Shown here in pieces: positions 21,670-34,210 of a DNA stretch of 64,000 bases (its first letter is position 1; each line of letters begins with the position of its first letter). The DNA is from Primulina eburnea (Eukaryota > Streptophyta > Magnoliopsida > Lamiales > Gesneriaceae): positions 29,999,321 to 30,063,320 of the forward strand of contig NC_133115.1 of assembly GCF_022965805.1 (NCBI RefSeq), read 5' to 3'. A program made the position numbers and the translations under genes. The notes beneath the pieces were generated by a model that saw only the letters and a list, made by a program, of their open reading frames with translations, searched no databases and was not told the DNA's origin.

Positions 21670-24370
21670 TCTTTTTAAAATTCAGACAATGAAAGAGATA
21701 TTGCTGGTATCAGTGTCTTGCCAATGGTTATTTCATGTCAATTTTGTGGCGCACATAGATTCCTTTGTGAAGCTCCATCTTCTTGTTGCGCATGTGGTGA
21801 GATTAGATTGACATCTCCTATTACTCAGATTGCATTGCTGGAATTATTCAAGGACCCATCGTCTCCCTTGGCTATTTTATTCCGCCGTAAAGTACGATTG
21901 TACAACAATGTTTTTTCTTTCACTTCATTTGGGGTTAGGCTTGACAAGGAATTGGCTTCTCTTCAACGTGGGGTATACACATTTCGTGCGCCTGGCTAGA
22001 TTTTCCATTCATTGCCACCACTTATACCTAATTCGGATGGTGCAAGGTATTTCCAACTTTATTTTTGGGACAACGATAATGAGTTGGAAAATAGGATGTT
22101 CGTTTTCCCGGACACTTATGTTGACAGAGAACTCATAGTTTTGCTGATGGACATAATGAAAGTAAGCCCTTATGCACAACTTCTAAAGAGGATAAATCAC
22201 TATTCTTCAATCATAAATTTAAGATTGCATATTTCCAAAAATGTTCCCGTTGACCAGAGATGTTATGACAGCCCATCCGCTGATCAAGTTGCGGCTATTT
22301 GGGTCGAAGGCAATGATGATGCTAACATTCCACATAACAGGGACATAGTTGCTTGTGGTCGTGATGGTCAAACCCATCAAATACAACATTATTATGGTTA
22401 TTATGATTCCTTGCAATATCCGTTTTTTTCCCGTATGGGCACAATGGGTGGCAGCAGAATATTCTGAAGGTAAAAAATGGGTATGCCCATGTTGACGTGC
22501 ATGGGAGTGTGCTACCACTTGCAGATGTTAATTCCTTCGATCGTATTATTGCTGGTGAAAGTCGTGGTGCGTTTTTAATCTTTACCTCATACTCAATTTT
22601 TGTAATTATTTCTTGCAATTTCCCCCAAACAAACAAGATAATGTTCGCCTGCATATATTTATATTTTTGTCATGCAACTAATTTGTGTGTATTTTATTTG
22701 TTTCATGCAATTGTTCGTGGAAAAAATGATAGGATGGTTTCTTGTAGGGAGTACTATTGTTACATGTTTCAAATTCATGGGCCATGGCAGCAACACTTCG
22801 TTAATATTGTATGGTGGTCGATTATTGCAGCAGTTTGTTGTCGATATGTACATTAAACTAGAAACAACGAGATTAGATTACTACAGAAGGCACCAAAGTG
22901 AGATAAGGTCCGAATTGTACCGGGTGTGGTTGACAGTGTAGCCAATGGTGAATCACGTGGGAGTGAGGTCAAGCAACGCGTTGTTTTACCAGCATCTTTC
23001 ATAGGAGGTCAAAGAGATATGCGACGTCGATATCTTGATGCAATTGCATTGGTTCAGAAATTTGGAAAACCCGACTTGTTTATTACGATGACTTGCAATC
23101 CAGATTGGAAAGAGATTCGAGAAAATTTATTTGAAGGTCAGCTTGCTCGTGATCGTCCACATTTGGTCTCTCGAGTGTTTCGTGCAAAATTACTTAATCT
23201 TAAGGGCCGGATTTTTAAAAAGTCTATATATTTGGCCCAATTGTTGCTTATGTTTATGTTATCGAGTTCCAGAAACGAGGTCTACCTTATTGTCATATGA
23301 TTATTATCCTGCAATCTAATTATAAGATTAACTCGCCTGAAAAGTTCGACTTTTACGTTGTTGCTGAGCTTCCAGATAAAGATGTTTTTCCTCAATTGTT
23401 TGGTTTGGTCTCACGACATATGATTCCTGGACCTTGTGGCACGTTAAATTTAAAATACCCATTTATGGTTAATGGAAAATGCAAAAACCATTATCCTCGC
23501 TCTTTTTTAGAACATTATGTTCAACGATATGATTGTTACCCTATATATGCACAGGAGGAGAAACGATGGTCGCTCTGTTGAGGTTCGGAATTGTACAATG
23601 AATTCTCAATGGGTTGTTCCTTATAATCCTTATCTACTCTATCGCTATGATTTTCATATCAATGTTGAAATTTGTTTTGGGCTAACGGCTGTAAAATATT
23701 TATACAAATATATTTACAAGGGCCATGACAAAATAAGTGTTCATTTATCACCACATAGTTCTAACTCATTTGTAGATGAAATACGAGCATTTCAGGATGC
23801 TCGCTTGGTGTCTGCTCCAGAATCAGTGTGGCACATTTTTGAATTTGATCTGAATGAAATCTCTCATCCACTTATCAATTTGCATCTACATTTACTGGAC
23901 AAGCACATGATCATCTTCTCAAATTACCAGAACTTGGGCAATGTTTTGGCATCCGAATGTGTCTCCAAAACTACGTTGACTGAATTTTTCAAGACTTGTT
24001 CGTACATTGTGGAAGCAACAAAGTTCTTATATTCTTAATTCCCAGAGCATTTTGTTTGGGATCGACCAACTAGAACTTGGAAACCAAGGAAATAAAGACA
24101 GGTTATCGGACGTGTTAACTCGGCAAATCCGGCAGAAGGTGAAAGGTATTATCATCGTTTATTACTTCTTCATGTTCGAGGCCCTAAGTACTACTTTGAT
24201 TTGCTCACTGTTCGTGGAATATTTTGTTTCACTTTCAAGGAAGCAGCACAACGTAGGGGGCTATTAGAAAGTGATAAGAGTAATTTTGAGTGTTTAAATG
24301 AGGCAGCAAGTTTTCACATGCCTATTGCTTTGCGTAGGTTGTTTGCTACGATCTTATACATTTTGTAATC
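21670..24370 (+). pseudogene. Helitron Rep (HUH endonuclease) pseudogene
   Basis: Remains of the replication-initiator half of a plant RepHel protein, scattered over at least three frames. In order: a zinc-finger-like CQFCGAHRF...CCACG block (about 21740-21810), a Helitron_like_N region (about 22040-22460), FITMTCNPDWKEI (about 23083-23121), the metal-binding HUH site in which the first histidine reads tyrosine (GLPYCH, about 23279-23296), a CKNHYPRSF zinc-binding block (about 23480-23507) and the two-tyrosine catalytic motif AVKYLYKYIYKGHD (about 23688-23729). Frame changes lie near 22470, 23200-23260 and 23550, and introns or insertions separate the earlier parts. Coding similarity continues to about 24370 and stops before any PIF1 helicase motif. 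It cannot make an active protein. Confidence 0.85.
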
Positions 24371-24572
24371 CATTGTTTTGTTGTTTGCAACCTTAACTGA
24401 AAATTATTATCGTACTATATCTTATATAGACACGATGTATTATAATTATAATAGATTTATCTCTCTATTGCTTAGTTTGAAAACATTTGTCAATGAATTG
24501 CTTACTCTATAATATTTATTGCATAATTATGAAACATATATCTCCACGTGCATCGCACGTGCACCTACCTAG

Positions 24573-24830
24573 TATATATATATATATATATATCCGAGTT
24601 TCTTTGATTGTCTTGAAGGATTTTTTTAGTATTGATGATCACTGGAGAATGAAGTTTTTTATATATATTTTTCGGTATGACGGTATTTTACCGATACCGT
24701 AGCGAAACTTCAGCATACCGATTTTTCGGTATACTAAAAATTAAGTACGGTAACGGTATCATTTTTCTCATATCGATATTTTCGGTACGGTATACCAGTT
24801 ATATGGATAACTTGCTCCATCAAATCCTTG
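24573..24830. repeat. (TA)n tract and CGGTAT-rich repeat
   Basis: (TA)n at 24573-24592 follows the Helitron end. At about 24672-24797, words of the form CGGTAT/ATACCG repeat in both orientations (TTTTCGGTATG, ACCGATACCG, CATACCGATTTTTCGGTATAC, CGGTACGGTATACC). This resembles a motif-decorated terminal region of a TIR transposon, possibly the remaining end of the adjacent hAT relic. The family is not resolved. Confidence 0.5.
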
Positions 24831-25706
24831 TTCTCTCAACTTATACATGCTAAAATTATATCTAGAAAATATCTTATCAATAGCAACTTTGAGTGAGAGT
24901 GATGTAGTATTGGTAAGATGTTCAATCCCGATAAAGCATTCATTTATATGTCCACTACTATCCACATAACGGATAACAACTGAGATTTGCTCCTTTGTTG
25001 AAACATCACGAGATTCATCAACTAAAATAGAGAACAACGAATCACCAACATCTCTGATAATAACATTAATTGTTTCAGTGGCATAAGCACTCACTATGTC
25101 GTTCTGAATATCAGGTGATGTCAACTTGTAATTTTTAGGAGCATTTTTCAATATCACATCATTAATTTCTTTATTATGAGCACCTAAAAATTCCAATTGG
25201 ATAAGAAAGTTATCTGGATTAAGAGAACTTTCAGTTTCATTGTGACCTCGAAATCATGAATACCCTTGTCGCAACAAAACTCTAATACATGAATATGTAA
25301 CCTATCTTTACACTTCCAATTTGTGAATCCTTCATTGACAAAAACCTCCTCTCCCGCTTGTTTTCCCTTAGTTGTCTTGAAGAGATAACAAATACAAATA
25401 ATATGTGGGATCTTTTTCTACATTATACTCCAACCACTCACCAAATTCATTAAACCATGAAGAATTGAACCGTCGCTTACCCCAAATTTTCTTTTTAGAA
25501 ATTCTTAACTTGAAGGTTGACATGGAATTTTTTGCTAATATGCCATTCGAAGTTGATACTTAACCACTCACCAAATTCATTAAACCAGAAAGCTTTGTAC
25601 TTCTGGTTCTGGATCTTTTCTTTTAAAAAATCTATGCATTGTAAATATTGATTTCCTGATAAAATAAAAAAATTATAATATGTTTAGCTTATGTAATGTT
25701 TAGCTT

Positions 25707-25795
<89 letters not shown>

Positions 25796-26396
25796 ACTCG
25801 CATTGATTTTTTTTTAAAAAGTCGTTATATTTTTTTATGTAATGTTTTTCTAGTTTAATACTTCACAAAATGTGCCAAGATGATGAGAAAATACAATGTT
25901 GAAACAATTACAAAGCTATCAACATATAAATCATAATCAATATCTATCACCACGGTATAAAATAACAATCAATAAATTACATAAAAGTATTAGATGCGCA
26001 AATTATGAACAAATGGAAGACACTAAATAGGGGAAAAACAATTTCGAACAAATATTAAGATACAAACACCACTTTTGAAATTCTAAAAAAATAAAATGAA
26101 AATTAAAGCATAAAATTAAAATTTCTAAATTTATACCTAACTCCACGTAATTAAAGCTAATCAATTATTGAAGCCCTCTTCGCCCCTAGTTGTTGTCTCC
26201 TGCCATCTGCTTTGACCCAAATCCAAGACCTTTTCAGTTTTCTTGACAGTGTAATTATATTCTAGGCTTCTAGCGAAGGAACCGTATGTTTTGAATGAAT
26301 TGTTTAAAGGATATTAAAAAAAATTGGCCCACTTATATTTATAAATACTATTAATTTTTTTTGCCCACATTGGGCCTTAATAAGCTTCGCCCCTTG
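24820..26396 (-). pseudogene. hAT transposase relic (DUF4371/ZMYM1-like)
   Basis: The minus strand at 24820-25196 encodes a 120-residue stretch typical of DUF4371 hAT-like transposases: FLGAHNKEINDVILKNAP, SILVDESRDVSTKEQ, FIGIEHLTNTTSLSLK. Similarity continues upstream to about 25640 in other frames, including the WFNEFGEWLEYN part of the TTF-type zinc-finger region, so frameshifts are present. A hAT-like terminus (AAGGGGCGAAGCTTATTAAG read on the minus strand) ends near 26396. The C-terminal dimerisation part is absent. A (ACAT)n(TA)n microsatellite interrupts it at 25708-25790. It is inactive. Confidence 0.75.
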
Positions 26397-26476
26397 ATTC
26401 AATGAAATACGTATGATTAGAAATATCACATCTCAATACATACATGAATAAGACATTTTATTCATTTAATGTTTAG

Positions 26477-26663
26477 ACAAAAACTTGTGTGAGATGGTCT
26501 CACGAGTCGTATTTGTGAGACATATCTCTTATTTGAGTCACCCATGAAAAGTATTACTTTTTATGCTAAGAGTACTACTTTTTATTGTGAATATCGGTAG
26601 GATTGACACGTCTCTGAGATTAGGATCCGTAAGACGGTCTCACATGAGACCCACTCGTAATCT
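26477..26663 (+). mobile_element. GAGAC-palindrome MITE, complete copy
   Basis: A full-length copy of about 187 bp: GTGTGAGATGGTCTCACGAG at the left, GTATTTGTGAGAC, two ATTACTTTTTATGCTAAGAG-type words, AATATCGGTAGGATTGAC, and GTAAGACGGTCTCACATGAG at the right. The inverted ends centre on GAGAYGGTCTC. It has no coding capacity. Confidence 0.75.
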
Positions 26664-28099
26664 TTATTATAGTCGAAGTCGCTTATGAACCATGAAATGT
26701 TTGATTGTTTGCCAAAAGTTTTCAAATAACTTTAATTCTAGCTGAATTAAGTAAGATTGCATTTGGATTTAAGAGAAAAATTTCAAAACACTCCACATTT
26801 GAGTGAATTTGAAATACATCTCAATTACTCAAAAAATAATTAACTGAAATTTGAAATTCATTGTGAAGTGGATTTTGTCAAACAAACCAATTAATTTATT
26901 ATTATAGATTTGAAATCTCTAAATTCAAATTCTATCCATCCAATGAAATCTGTATGTTACTTGTCTAGATATCACTTGTATATATTCCATAATATTTGTA
27001 TATCTATATATTTGGTAGGAGAAATAATTAAAATGGGTCTGAGATCTTGTAGAGCCAGGATTATACTCTTACCTTTTCAGAAATTAACATGATTTCTTTG
27101 AAATGAAAATGGACCTAGCTAAACAACCCAAGTGCAACTTGTCACTACAAGCAGGAACAAGTCCACTTCCGAATGCATGTGCTAGGGTTTCACTTTCGAA
27201 GCAAAGTTCCTATTAAGATAATTGTATCCGCCCCACTAAAAAGAGTGGTCGGATATTAAACGGATTACCATATAGAACGTCACATACGATTCGAGAGCAG
27301 TATGCCGGACTTAATTAATCGCCCTTTGTGTGCAGTTGGATAAATCTCTCCCATAAGGCCAATAAGGGAGAGTTCTTGATTTTATATATGGGGATAACGA
27401 AACTCCATGATAATAATGATAAGGATAAATGTAAGAATCAAATAGGTAAAAAAAAATCTATTCATTCTTAAACTCTCGACATTTACATATATTTTGTACT
27501 CTAGGAACATAATAATTATATACATGTTAGTTAATGGCGTGATTATTTAATAATTATAATTAATTACTCTTACATGATACAGGAAGTTTGAAATAAATCT
27601 TCAAACCCTATTTCATATAGACTTTACTCATTTGTCTATCAAAAGTTAGTTGAAGCTCCTTATTTTATTTAAAAAAATTAAAAATCATCTTTGATCTCAT
27701 TTTTTGGTACGTGACATTGTTATACCTGTCGAGTCTGTCCATAGGCATAGGGCCATGCAAGGTTTCCAGCCTATATACGATGAATATGGGAGTTATATAC
27801 ATATAGCCTATCATGCTTCCGTATAATAAATTAAACATTTTATTTCTTTAACAGGAATGTCGTCTGGTCGTATTCACTGGATTTCACAGACTGGTCCTCC
27901 TCATAGCTTAACCACGTAGTTGCAATAGATGGTCCTAATGTAGATCCCTTCAACAGCACTTAGCGCAACTTTGTATTCTTTCCTACCTCAGGGTGTATAA
28001 TAAATAAATTTAATGTTGAAAATAATACACGAGAGAAGCAATAAGTCTTGGTTTTTTTATTCAAACATACAATATATTATTACATAGTAACCTCCTGTA
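26664..28099. other. Gene-free stretch
   Basis: No supported gene. The part at 27150-27400 is less AT-rich (GCCCCACTAAAAAGAGTGG, ATGCCGGACTTAATTAATCG, TCTCTCCCATAAGGCC) and may be retroelement debris, but I do not recognise it. Confidence 0.5.
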
Positions 28100-29551
28100 G
28101 AGGAGTAGAAACCTGTTTAGCTACTTATCGTAGCTGAAATTACAACACACATAAACTGAGAATATTGCAATTTTTATTTTGAAAGAAAAATGAAAATATT
28201 GTATAATGTCTTCATCTTCTTTCTGTCCTGACATATATAGAAGTCTTGGTGGATTTGATATCTGGACTTCAAACTTGTGAATTGCTTTGTCATTTGTGTC
28301 GGACAACATCTTTTAGTTGGTGTACCATTAGTTGTTGGTTTGTCATGTCGTAGTGGTTGAGTGGTTCTTCCTCCAATAATGGAGTTGTTGAATTATATGT
28401 CTTCTTTACCTTTTTCGGGAAATATTTTGCTTTTGTATGGTCCCCGGGAAAACTTGACTTATGTGGACATTCACCACTTGGACTTGTCTCTGCATTATTT
28501 TATGTCATGTTTGAGCCAAAAACCTTTCTCGAATTCTTTCTCTTTCGAGTTTGGACATTCTGGATAGATTCATTCTCATCATCTTCCCACATGAGTCATA
28601 TTGCAAAGTTTCCAACGAGTTTCTTTACTCTCTGATAGCTTGCTGTTTCGCATAAGATTTTTTTCTTCAAATATTTCTTCTACAAAGCTTGTAACTTTTC
28701 ATGTCATAGTATTTAACATAAAAGATCCATTTACAGAATTTTGATAAAACTTAAATGGAAATTGACTTTGTCTATCTTTATGAGACAGACTCATAATCTT
28801 CATGCTCGTCTAGTGGAGATGTTGTCTTCAATGAGTCACAAAACAAGATGTGATTTATTCTCCGGAGGATCCTTGATGAACTTCTGAATGTTCATGTATG
28901 TTCTTCTCAATTTGATGAAGTGAAAGGCTTCATGTGAGCCTTTCTCGGCTGGTTCTAGTGTTGTACTAAGAGTAAATTTCTATGATATCTCATCTGAACA
29001 AATAATTATTATTTACCCATGTTTCACGAATAGTTTCCTTGATCCGTTTTGGTAGTGCTTAGATTTCTGGAAGTTGGGTGATATATCATAAATTGAAACA
29101 AGAGTTGTAAATTCATACCATTATTTTACCTTCTTGGGGATATGAATTTGGTTTCATCCATATCCTAGGATACTTTCATGCTACATAAACTCGGATGTGG
29201 CTGGGTTGATACTTTTTTCCCCATTTCTCTTAGTTCATTTGGTATACCTGAAATGGAGGAACTATAATTCGTTAGTATCAACCTTAGATTTTTTTTGTCA
29301 GTTTGAGGTCTAAGGTTGATATCTCTCTCTTCAATCTTCGATGTGAATGGTTGACTCGAAGGTCGAGATAAGGATCCAGAGCTTCAATTTGTTGCTTTTG
29401 CTGACTCATTTAAAGATAATCTCGGCATAGCACTTGTGCTAGGGATACTTGAAACCTCTGCTTCAGATATAGAGTCATGTACTCAAAAACTCTCCATTTG
29501 AGAAACCGATGACTTCTCAATAGCCTGGAGAATTGGTTTTTGCAAAATAGA

Positions 29552-29740
29552 CTATAGCCGGATATAAGCATATAGACAACTTGTTATTCGATCAGAGATA
29601 ATGCTCTTATCAACTTGGTGTAGCCTATCCGTAACTTTTGCATTTAGGACAAGCTTATTGAACTTGGTTTGAAGTATTTCAATATGTTCGCTCAATTGTC
29701 TCTGCATTTTCATGATGTCATCGACATTAGAGCTCTTCAT
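29552..29740 (-). pseudogene. Coiled-coil piece downstream of RT/RNase H
   Basis: A 62-residue open stretch with heptad-like spacing (MQRQLSEHIEILQTKFNKL). It is collinear with and downstream of the RNase H remnant on the minus strand. It may belong to a late ORF of the pararetrovirus; similarity is too weak to name it. Confidence 0.4.
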
Positions 29741-29899
29741 CTCTTATTAAGAAATCTACAAAAATATTTTCATGAGATTTAATAATAACAACATTTAAAA
29801 TATAATTTTGATACAAAATCCGTCATCTCGCTAATATAACCTTCTCAGGTTTAGACTCAATTTTATTTTTCAACAAAGATTTTATCTGTGTATTATCAA

Positions 29900-30470
29900 C
29901 TTTTAAGGTAAATTTATTTTTAAGTAAAAATAATGGTCATTTTTCAAAATCAATTTTTACTGCATAAAATTACTTTTTGTTGATATGTCATCATATGACT
30001 TTTGCATATGAGAATAGTCCACTACAATACCTACATGAATGTTCTTCATCTGGTGTGAGCTTTGTAAAAATCGTTGTCCACCAATGATCACTGGAATCTT
30101 TATATAATACTAAATCATCTTCATCTTGATAAATTGTCATGTTTGGAATATATTTGCAATCTCTTTCAGTTGGTTAAGTCCCTTTGTATGTTTTTATATT
30201 CATATAAATCTTGCATCTTTTTTCAGTAATTTACTAAATACTTTCTTGTGTTTTGCTAGGTTCTTAATCAACATTCTGCCTAAATTAACATTTCCTAAGA
30301 AACTTTGAAACTGTTTATTTTCTTTTGATTCATCTGGAAAACTTTGCACCTTTTATACTATATGTTCTTGCAGAATTATTCATATCTCATCTATTTCTAT
30401 TCAAAAAAATTCAATTTTCTTTGTAACTATCTTCTTTTCATATAAGACTAGTCTTTTTCCCTATAAACCT
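29900..30470 (-). pseudogene. RT connection and RNase H remnant of the pararetrovirus
   Basis: The minus-strand translation, over several frames, shows the segment following the reverse-transcriptase palm (a Gln-Phe-x-x-Phe-Leu-Gly block, about 30310-30270) and then the RNase H start: an Asp-Ser-Ser-Asp sequence where caulimovirids have the first catalytic aspartate in an Asp-Ala-Ser-Asp context (about 30100), followed by the Cys-Arg-Tyr-x-Ser-Gly block (about 30040). These favour Caulimoviridae over Ty3 or Ty1 elements. At least three in-frame stops and frameshifts are present. Confidence 0.7.
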
Positions 30471-30811
30471 TAGAGAAAATCTCTAAATGTTTAATTAGTT
30501 CGATGCTTGGGGATGACATCTCATTTCTTGATGATCCATGCCTAGATTTGTAAGATCTGACTTTTTGTCTTAACTATAATGTTTTTGGTTTCCAATAACT
30601 AGTTCCACTTCTTCCCTTTCTGTGGTAAGGATGAGATCTAAAGCTCTTACTTTTCTGCTTTTGTATCTTACTTCCAATATTTGTTAGAAGATCATTTTTT
30701 TATAATATAAAGGAGTAGTTTATTAATACCCTTTAATCGTTTGTAATTAATTATAATGCTATCGCATGACATCATTCTGCTAATTTTTCTCTGAGAAATG
30801 GGGCCCCTCGT

Positions 30812-30909
30812 GTCAAAGTATCTGGATGAGCAGGGACATATTCCTAGATAGGGTAGTCATGTCAAAGTATCTGGATGAGCATGGACATATTCCTAGATAG
30901 GGTAGTCAT
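30812..30909. repeat. 49-bp tandem duplication
   Basis: GTCAAAGTATCTGGATGAGC...GGGTAGTCAT occurs twice back to back (30812-30860, 30861-30909) with one difference (CAGGG or CATGG). It lies inside the pararetrovirus relic and must have arisen after or during its decay. Confidence 0.95.
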
Positions 30910-31870
30910 TCTCGCAGTTATCTCACTAAGATACTTTCTCGCTAGGACTGACTCTTTTGTCTCTGCCGAGGTCGTGTCCCACACAATTTTAACAGATACG
31001 GCCATCATACTCATTTCTAAAAATTTAATGAATCCTTATTTGTTGAGATCAAGTGTTCCTCCTTTAATCCCATAGCTGATGTCTAGTCATTTATGACATA
31101 TTCTCTATTTTTGAAATCAAATACATCAAGTTTAAGCATAATCACATATGATGTATTGGTTCTAAAACAGATCACCCATATGGTGTTTGGTGAAAGAGAA
31201 TTTTATTTCTTCTTGATCTTGTTTCCGCTGGGTGTACTTCTCCACCTACTTAAAAATCTGTTTGGGGTCCTCTCATATTTTTATTATGAGATCCTACCCT
31301 ATCTCTTGGTGGATCATGGGAAGATGACCAAGTTGTTGAGGGAGGTTCATCCTCTATTATATCATCTTTAGATTTATGACCTTTAGATTCACAGAAGATT
31401 CTGCAAGGTCTTGAAGATCTTCTAGACCAATCTTCTCTGTAGTTTTCATGAGCTTAATTTTTTTCTAAGATAGTTTTGATCAGATTGATCAGTTTTTCTT
31501 TGTCAGATAAAAGTTTTAGCATTACATTGGCCTTCCCTCTTAGGTGTAATAAGGTTTTATTAACAAAAGATGGTGTCATCTTTTCTTACGATATCTTTTT
31601 ACTAGAATTTGGATTCTTGTTTGAATATTATTTATTGTTCCAAGAGTTTCTTCTTGTTTTTCAAAGATTTCCTCAATTTTATGTGGTATATAATATAACT
31701 AATTGTCATAGTTTTGTACTATCTTTTGGAGCTCTCTAAGATCTCCGTAGAGTTTAGAAAAATTCGAAACTATTTCTAAATACCTACTACTTGAATCATG
31801 ATTTTAACTTATGATTTGATGTGTTCTTCTCTGCTCTTGATGTCTAACATTGTTTCCTGTAAATATTTAA

Positions 31871-32384
31871 TCCCAAACATATGTTCGGAGCCATAATATT
31901 TTGAGAAAATCTCCTCCTCAAATATTTAATTACACAATAATAATAATAATATTGTATGTTTAAAATAATTTTATATCAACTCTAATATCATTTATGGTCT
32001 AAAAAATCAAACATATTTTTTTTATCGTTTTGTTAAAATCGAGGAACTCAAATTAAATTTATTTTATGATCCACGAGTAAATCTAAAGTAAATTTGAATT
32101 GGAAATTCAGAATATATGTACCTTGGTTTTGTCGGTTATCATAACTGTCGGTGATCATTCTAAATTTTTAAGAAATAAAAAACAAGTCTCATTGCCATTT
32201 TCCAAAACCAGTGACCTGTATTCTTTTCCCTTAAGAGTTAGGCACGTATGTATATTCTATAATATATATTATTATAAATATTAATATTAATTTTTTAAAT
32301 GTTCGTGTAAAATATGGTGTTACTTCGATTCAATCGTTAGGGTAATTGATTAAATAGCTATAAAGAGAGTCAAATCAATTTTGG
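31871..32384. other. Gene-free AT-rich stretch
   Basis: Nothing is recognised beyond an (AAT)n run near 31937. Confidence 0.5.
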
Positions 32385-32566
32385 CAAAAAATTGTATGAG
32401 ACGGTCTCAGGGGTCGTATTTGTGAGACGTATCTCTTATTTGAGTCTTCCATGAAAGATGATTACTTTTTATGCTAAGAGTATTATTTTTTATTATAAAT
32501 ATCGGTAAGGTTGACCCGTCTCATAGATTAAAATCTGTAAGACGGTCTTACATGAGACTCACTCAA
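32385..32566 (+). mobile_element. GAGAC-palindrome MITE, complete copy
   Basis: Same family and word order as the copy at 26477, with ends GTATGAGACGGTCTCAGG and GTAAGACGGTCTTACATGAG. Confidence 0.72.
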
Positions 32567-33011
32567 TCATTTTTCATCCTAGTACAATACGAAAAAATAC
32601 ATGTGACTCATTTATATACATAAAATAAACTCTAGGGCAATATCTTATCGTAAGAGTAGCATCGAATAAACAAAATATCGATATCAAATAAAAAAAATTT
32701 AATTTATTGTTTTCCTTTTAGTTTCTCAGTTAATTAATTTAATTACTATAAACGAACACAATCAATGCGATGGAGATGTCACAGCTAAGACGTATTCATT
32801 ATTTTTTGACAAGCCTATAATACAACAAACCTCGCACTTAATTATTACATATAAATCATCTAAAACTTTTTAAAATTAATTTAATGTAATTTCCACTATA
32901 TAATAATTATTTCCTCCCATCTTAATTAATATTTTTATTTAAAAATAATAATATAGATGGTGACATCAAAACTGAAAAATACAATTCCAGCTGGTGTGCT
33001 CTTTAACTATA

Positions 33012-33582
<571 letters not shown>

Positions 33583-33618
33583 ATACAAAAATTTTGGGGG
33601 CATGAATTCGACCCTACT

Positions 33619-34210
33619 GAGGGGTGTCAATTTGGGTGGATTAGATGGGTTGGGTCGAGTTGCGCAATAGTATATTCAAAAATTGCTCAACCCGAACCCA
33701 ACCTGAACCCGAGCCAATCCGAAAATTCTCAACTCGAATCAACCCGTATAACATGATTTTAAATTTTTTATAATTGTTTTAAAGAAAATTAAATAAAATT
33801 CAAAAACATAATGCTAAAATTTTAATTTAAACACATAATAATAAAATATCCCTTATATATATGATTTAAATTTGAAAATCTAATTAGAAAAATAAAGTAT
33901 ATTTACTAAATCAAATAAAAAATGTTCAAAATAAATATTAAATTATGAAAATTTATGATATAAATATACGATAAACATTTTTTCAGCCATACAATATATA
34001 ACAATGTAGGGAATATTTATTAATTATATATATTTAAAAAAAATAAAATTTTTGGGTCAACCCGAACCCAACCCAACCCGATCATTTTTTCGGGGCAGCT
34101 ATAGGGTCGAACCCGATCTGACCCGAACCGAAAATCTCAGACTCAAACCTGATTTTTTTCAAGTTCAACTGTGTCGAATTGATGAGTCGTGTCTAATCTT
34201 GATACCCTTA
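33619..34210. mobile_element. hAT-type MITE with GGGTT-word ends
   Basis: A 592-bp element with ends GAGGGGTGTCAA and TTGATACCCTTA. The flanking 8-mers ACCCTACT (33611-33618) and CACCTACT (34211-34218) match at 6 of 8, a worn TSD. Both ends are crowded with CAACCCGAACCC / GGGTTGGGT words around an AT-rich core. Confidence 0.75.

Larger units (their letters stand above)
19022..24572 (+). mobile_element. Helitron 2, degenerate, with Rep gene
   Basis: It starts TATATATAAATATACC directly after the CTAG of Helitron 1; this differs from the start of Helitron 1 at one base (C to A at position 2). It ends with hairpin CACGTGC-ATC-GCACGTG (24545-24561) and terminal CTAG (24569-24572), followed by (TA)n. 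It contains a long tandem array (19080-20760) and a broken Rep coding region (about 21670-24370). The PIF1-type helicase half normally found in plant Helitrons is missing, so it is not autonomous. Confidence 0.75.
28100..31870 (-). mobile_element. Endogenous pararetrovirus relic, Caulimoviridae-like
   Basis: Read on the minus strand, this is a row of broken coding pieces in the order expected for a plant pararetrovirus integrated in the genome. First comes a charged coiled-coil segment (about 31790-31590), then a Ser/Arg- and acid-rich segment (about 31560-31250), a piece that may be movement- or coat-protein related (about 31080-30820), a basic segment (about 30680-30500), the end of reverse transcriptase with RNase H (about 30470-29900), and downstream coding pieces (29740-28120). 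Stops and frameshifts are frequent. The catalytic half of reverse transcriptase is not seen, so the copy is deleted as well as mutated. The genus cannot be assigned, and it cannot yield virus. Confidence 0.65.

Noticed and set aside
22219..22654. Minus-strand frames over the Helitron Rep region
   Set aside because: They are antisense to the recognisable Helitron_like_N coding sequence.
13876..24572. A CRISPR array or origin in the repeat-rich region
   Set aside because: The repeats are long, head-to-tail and diverged without spacer structure, in a plant nuclear context; they are transposon-borne tandem repeats.
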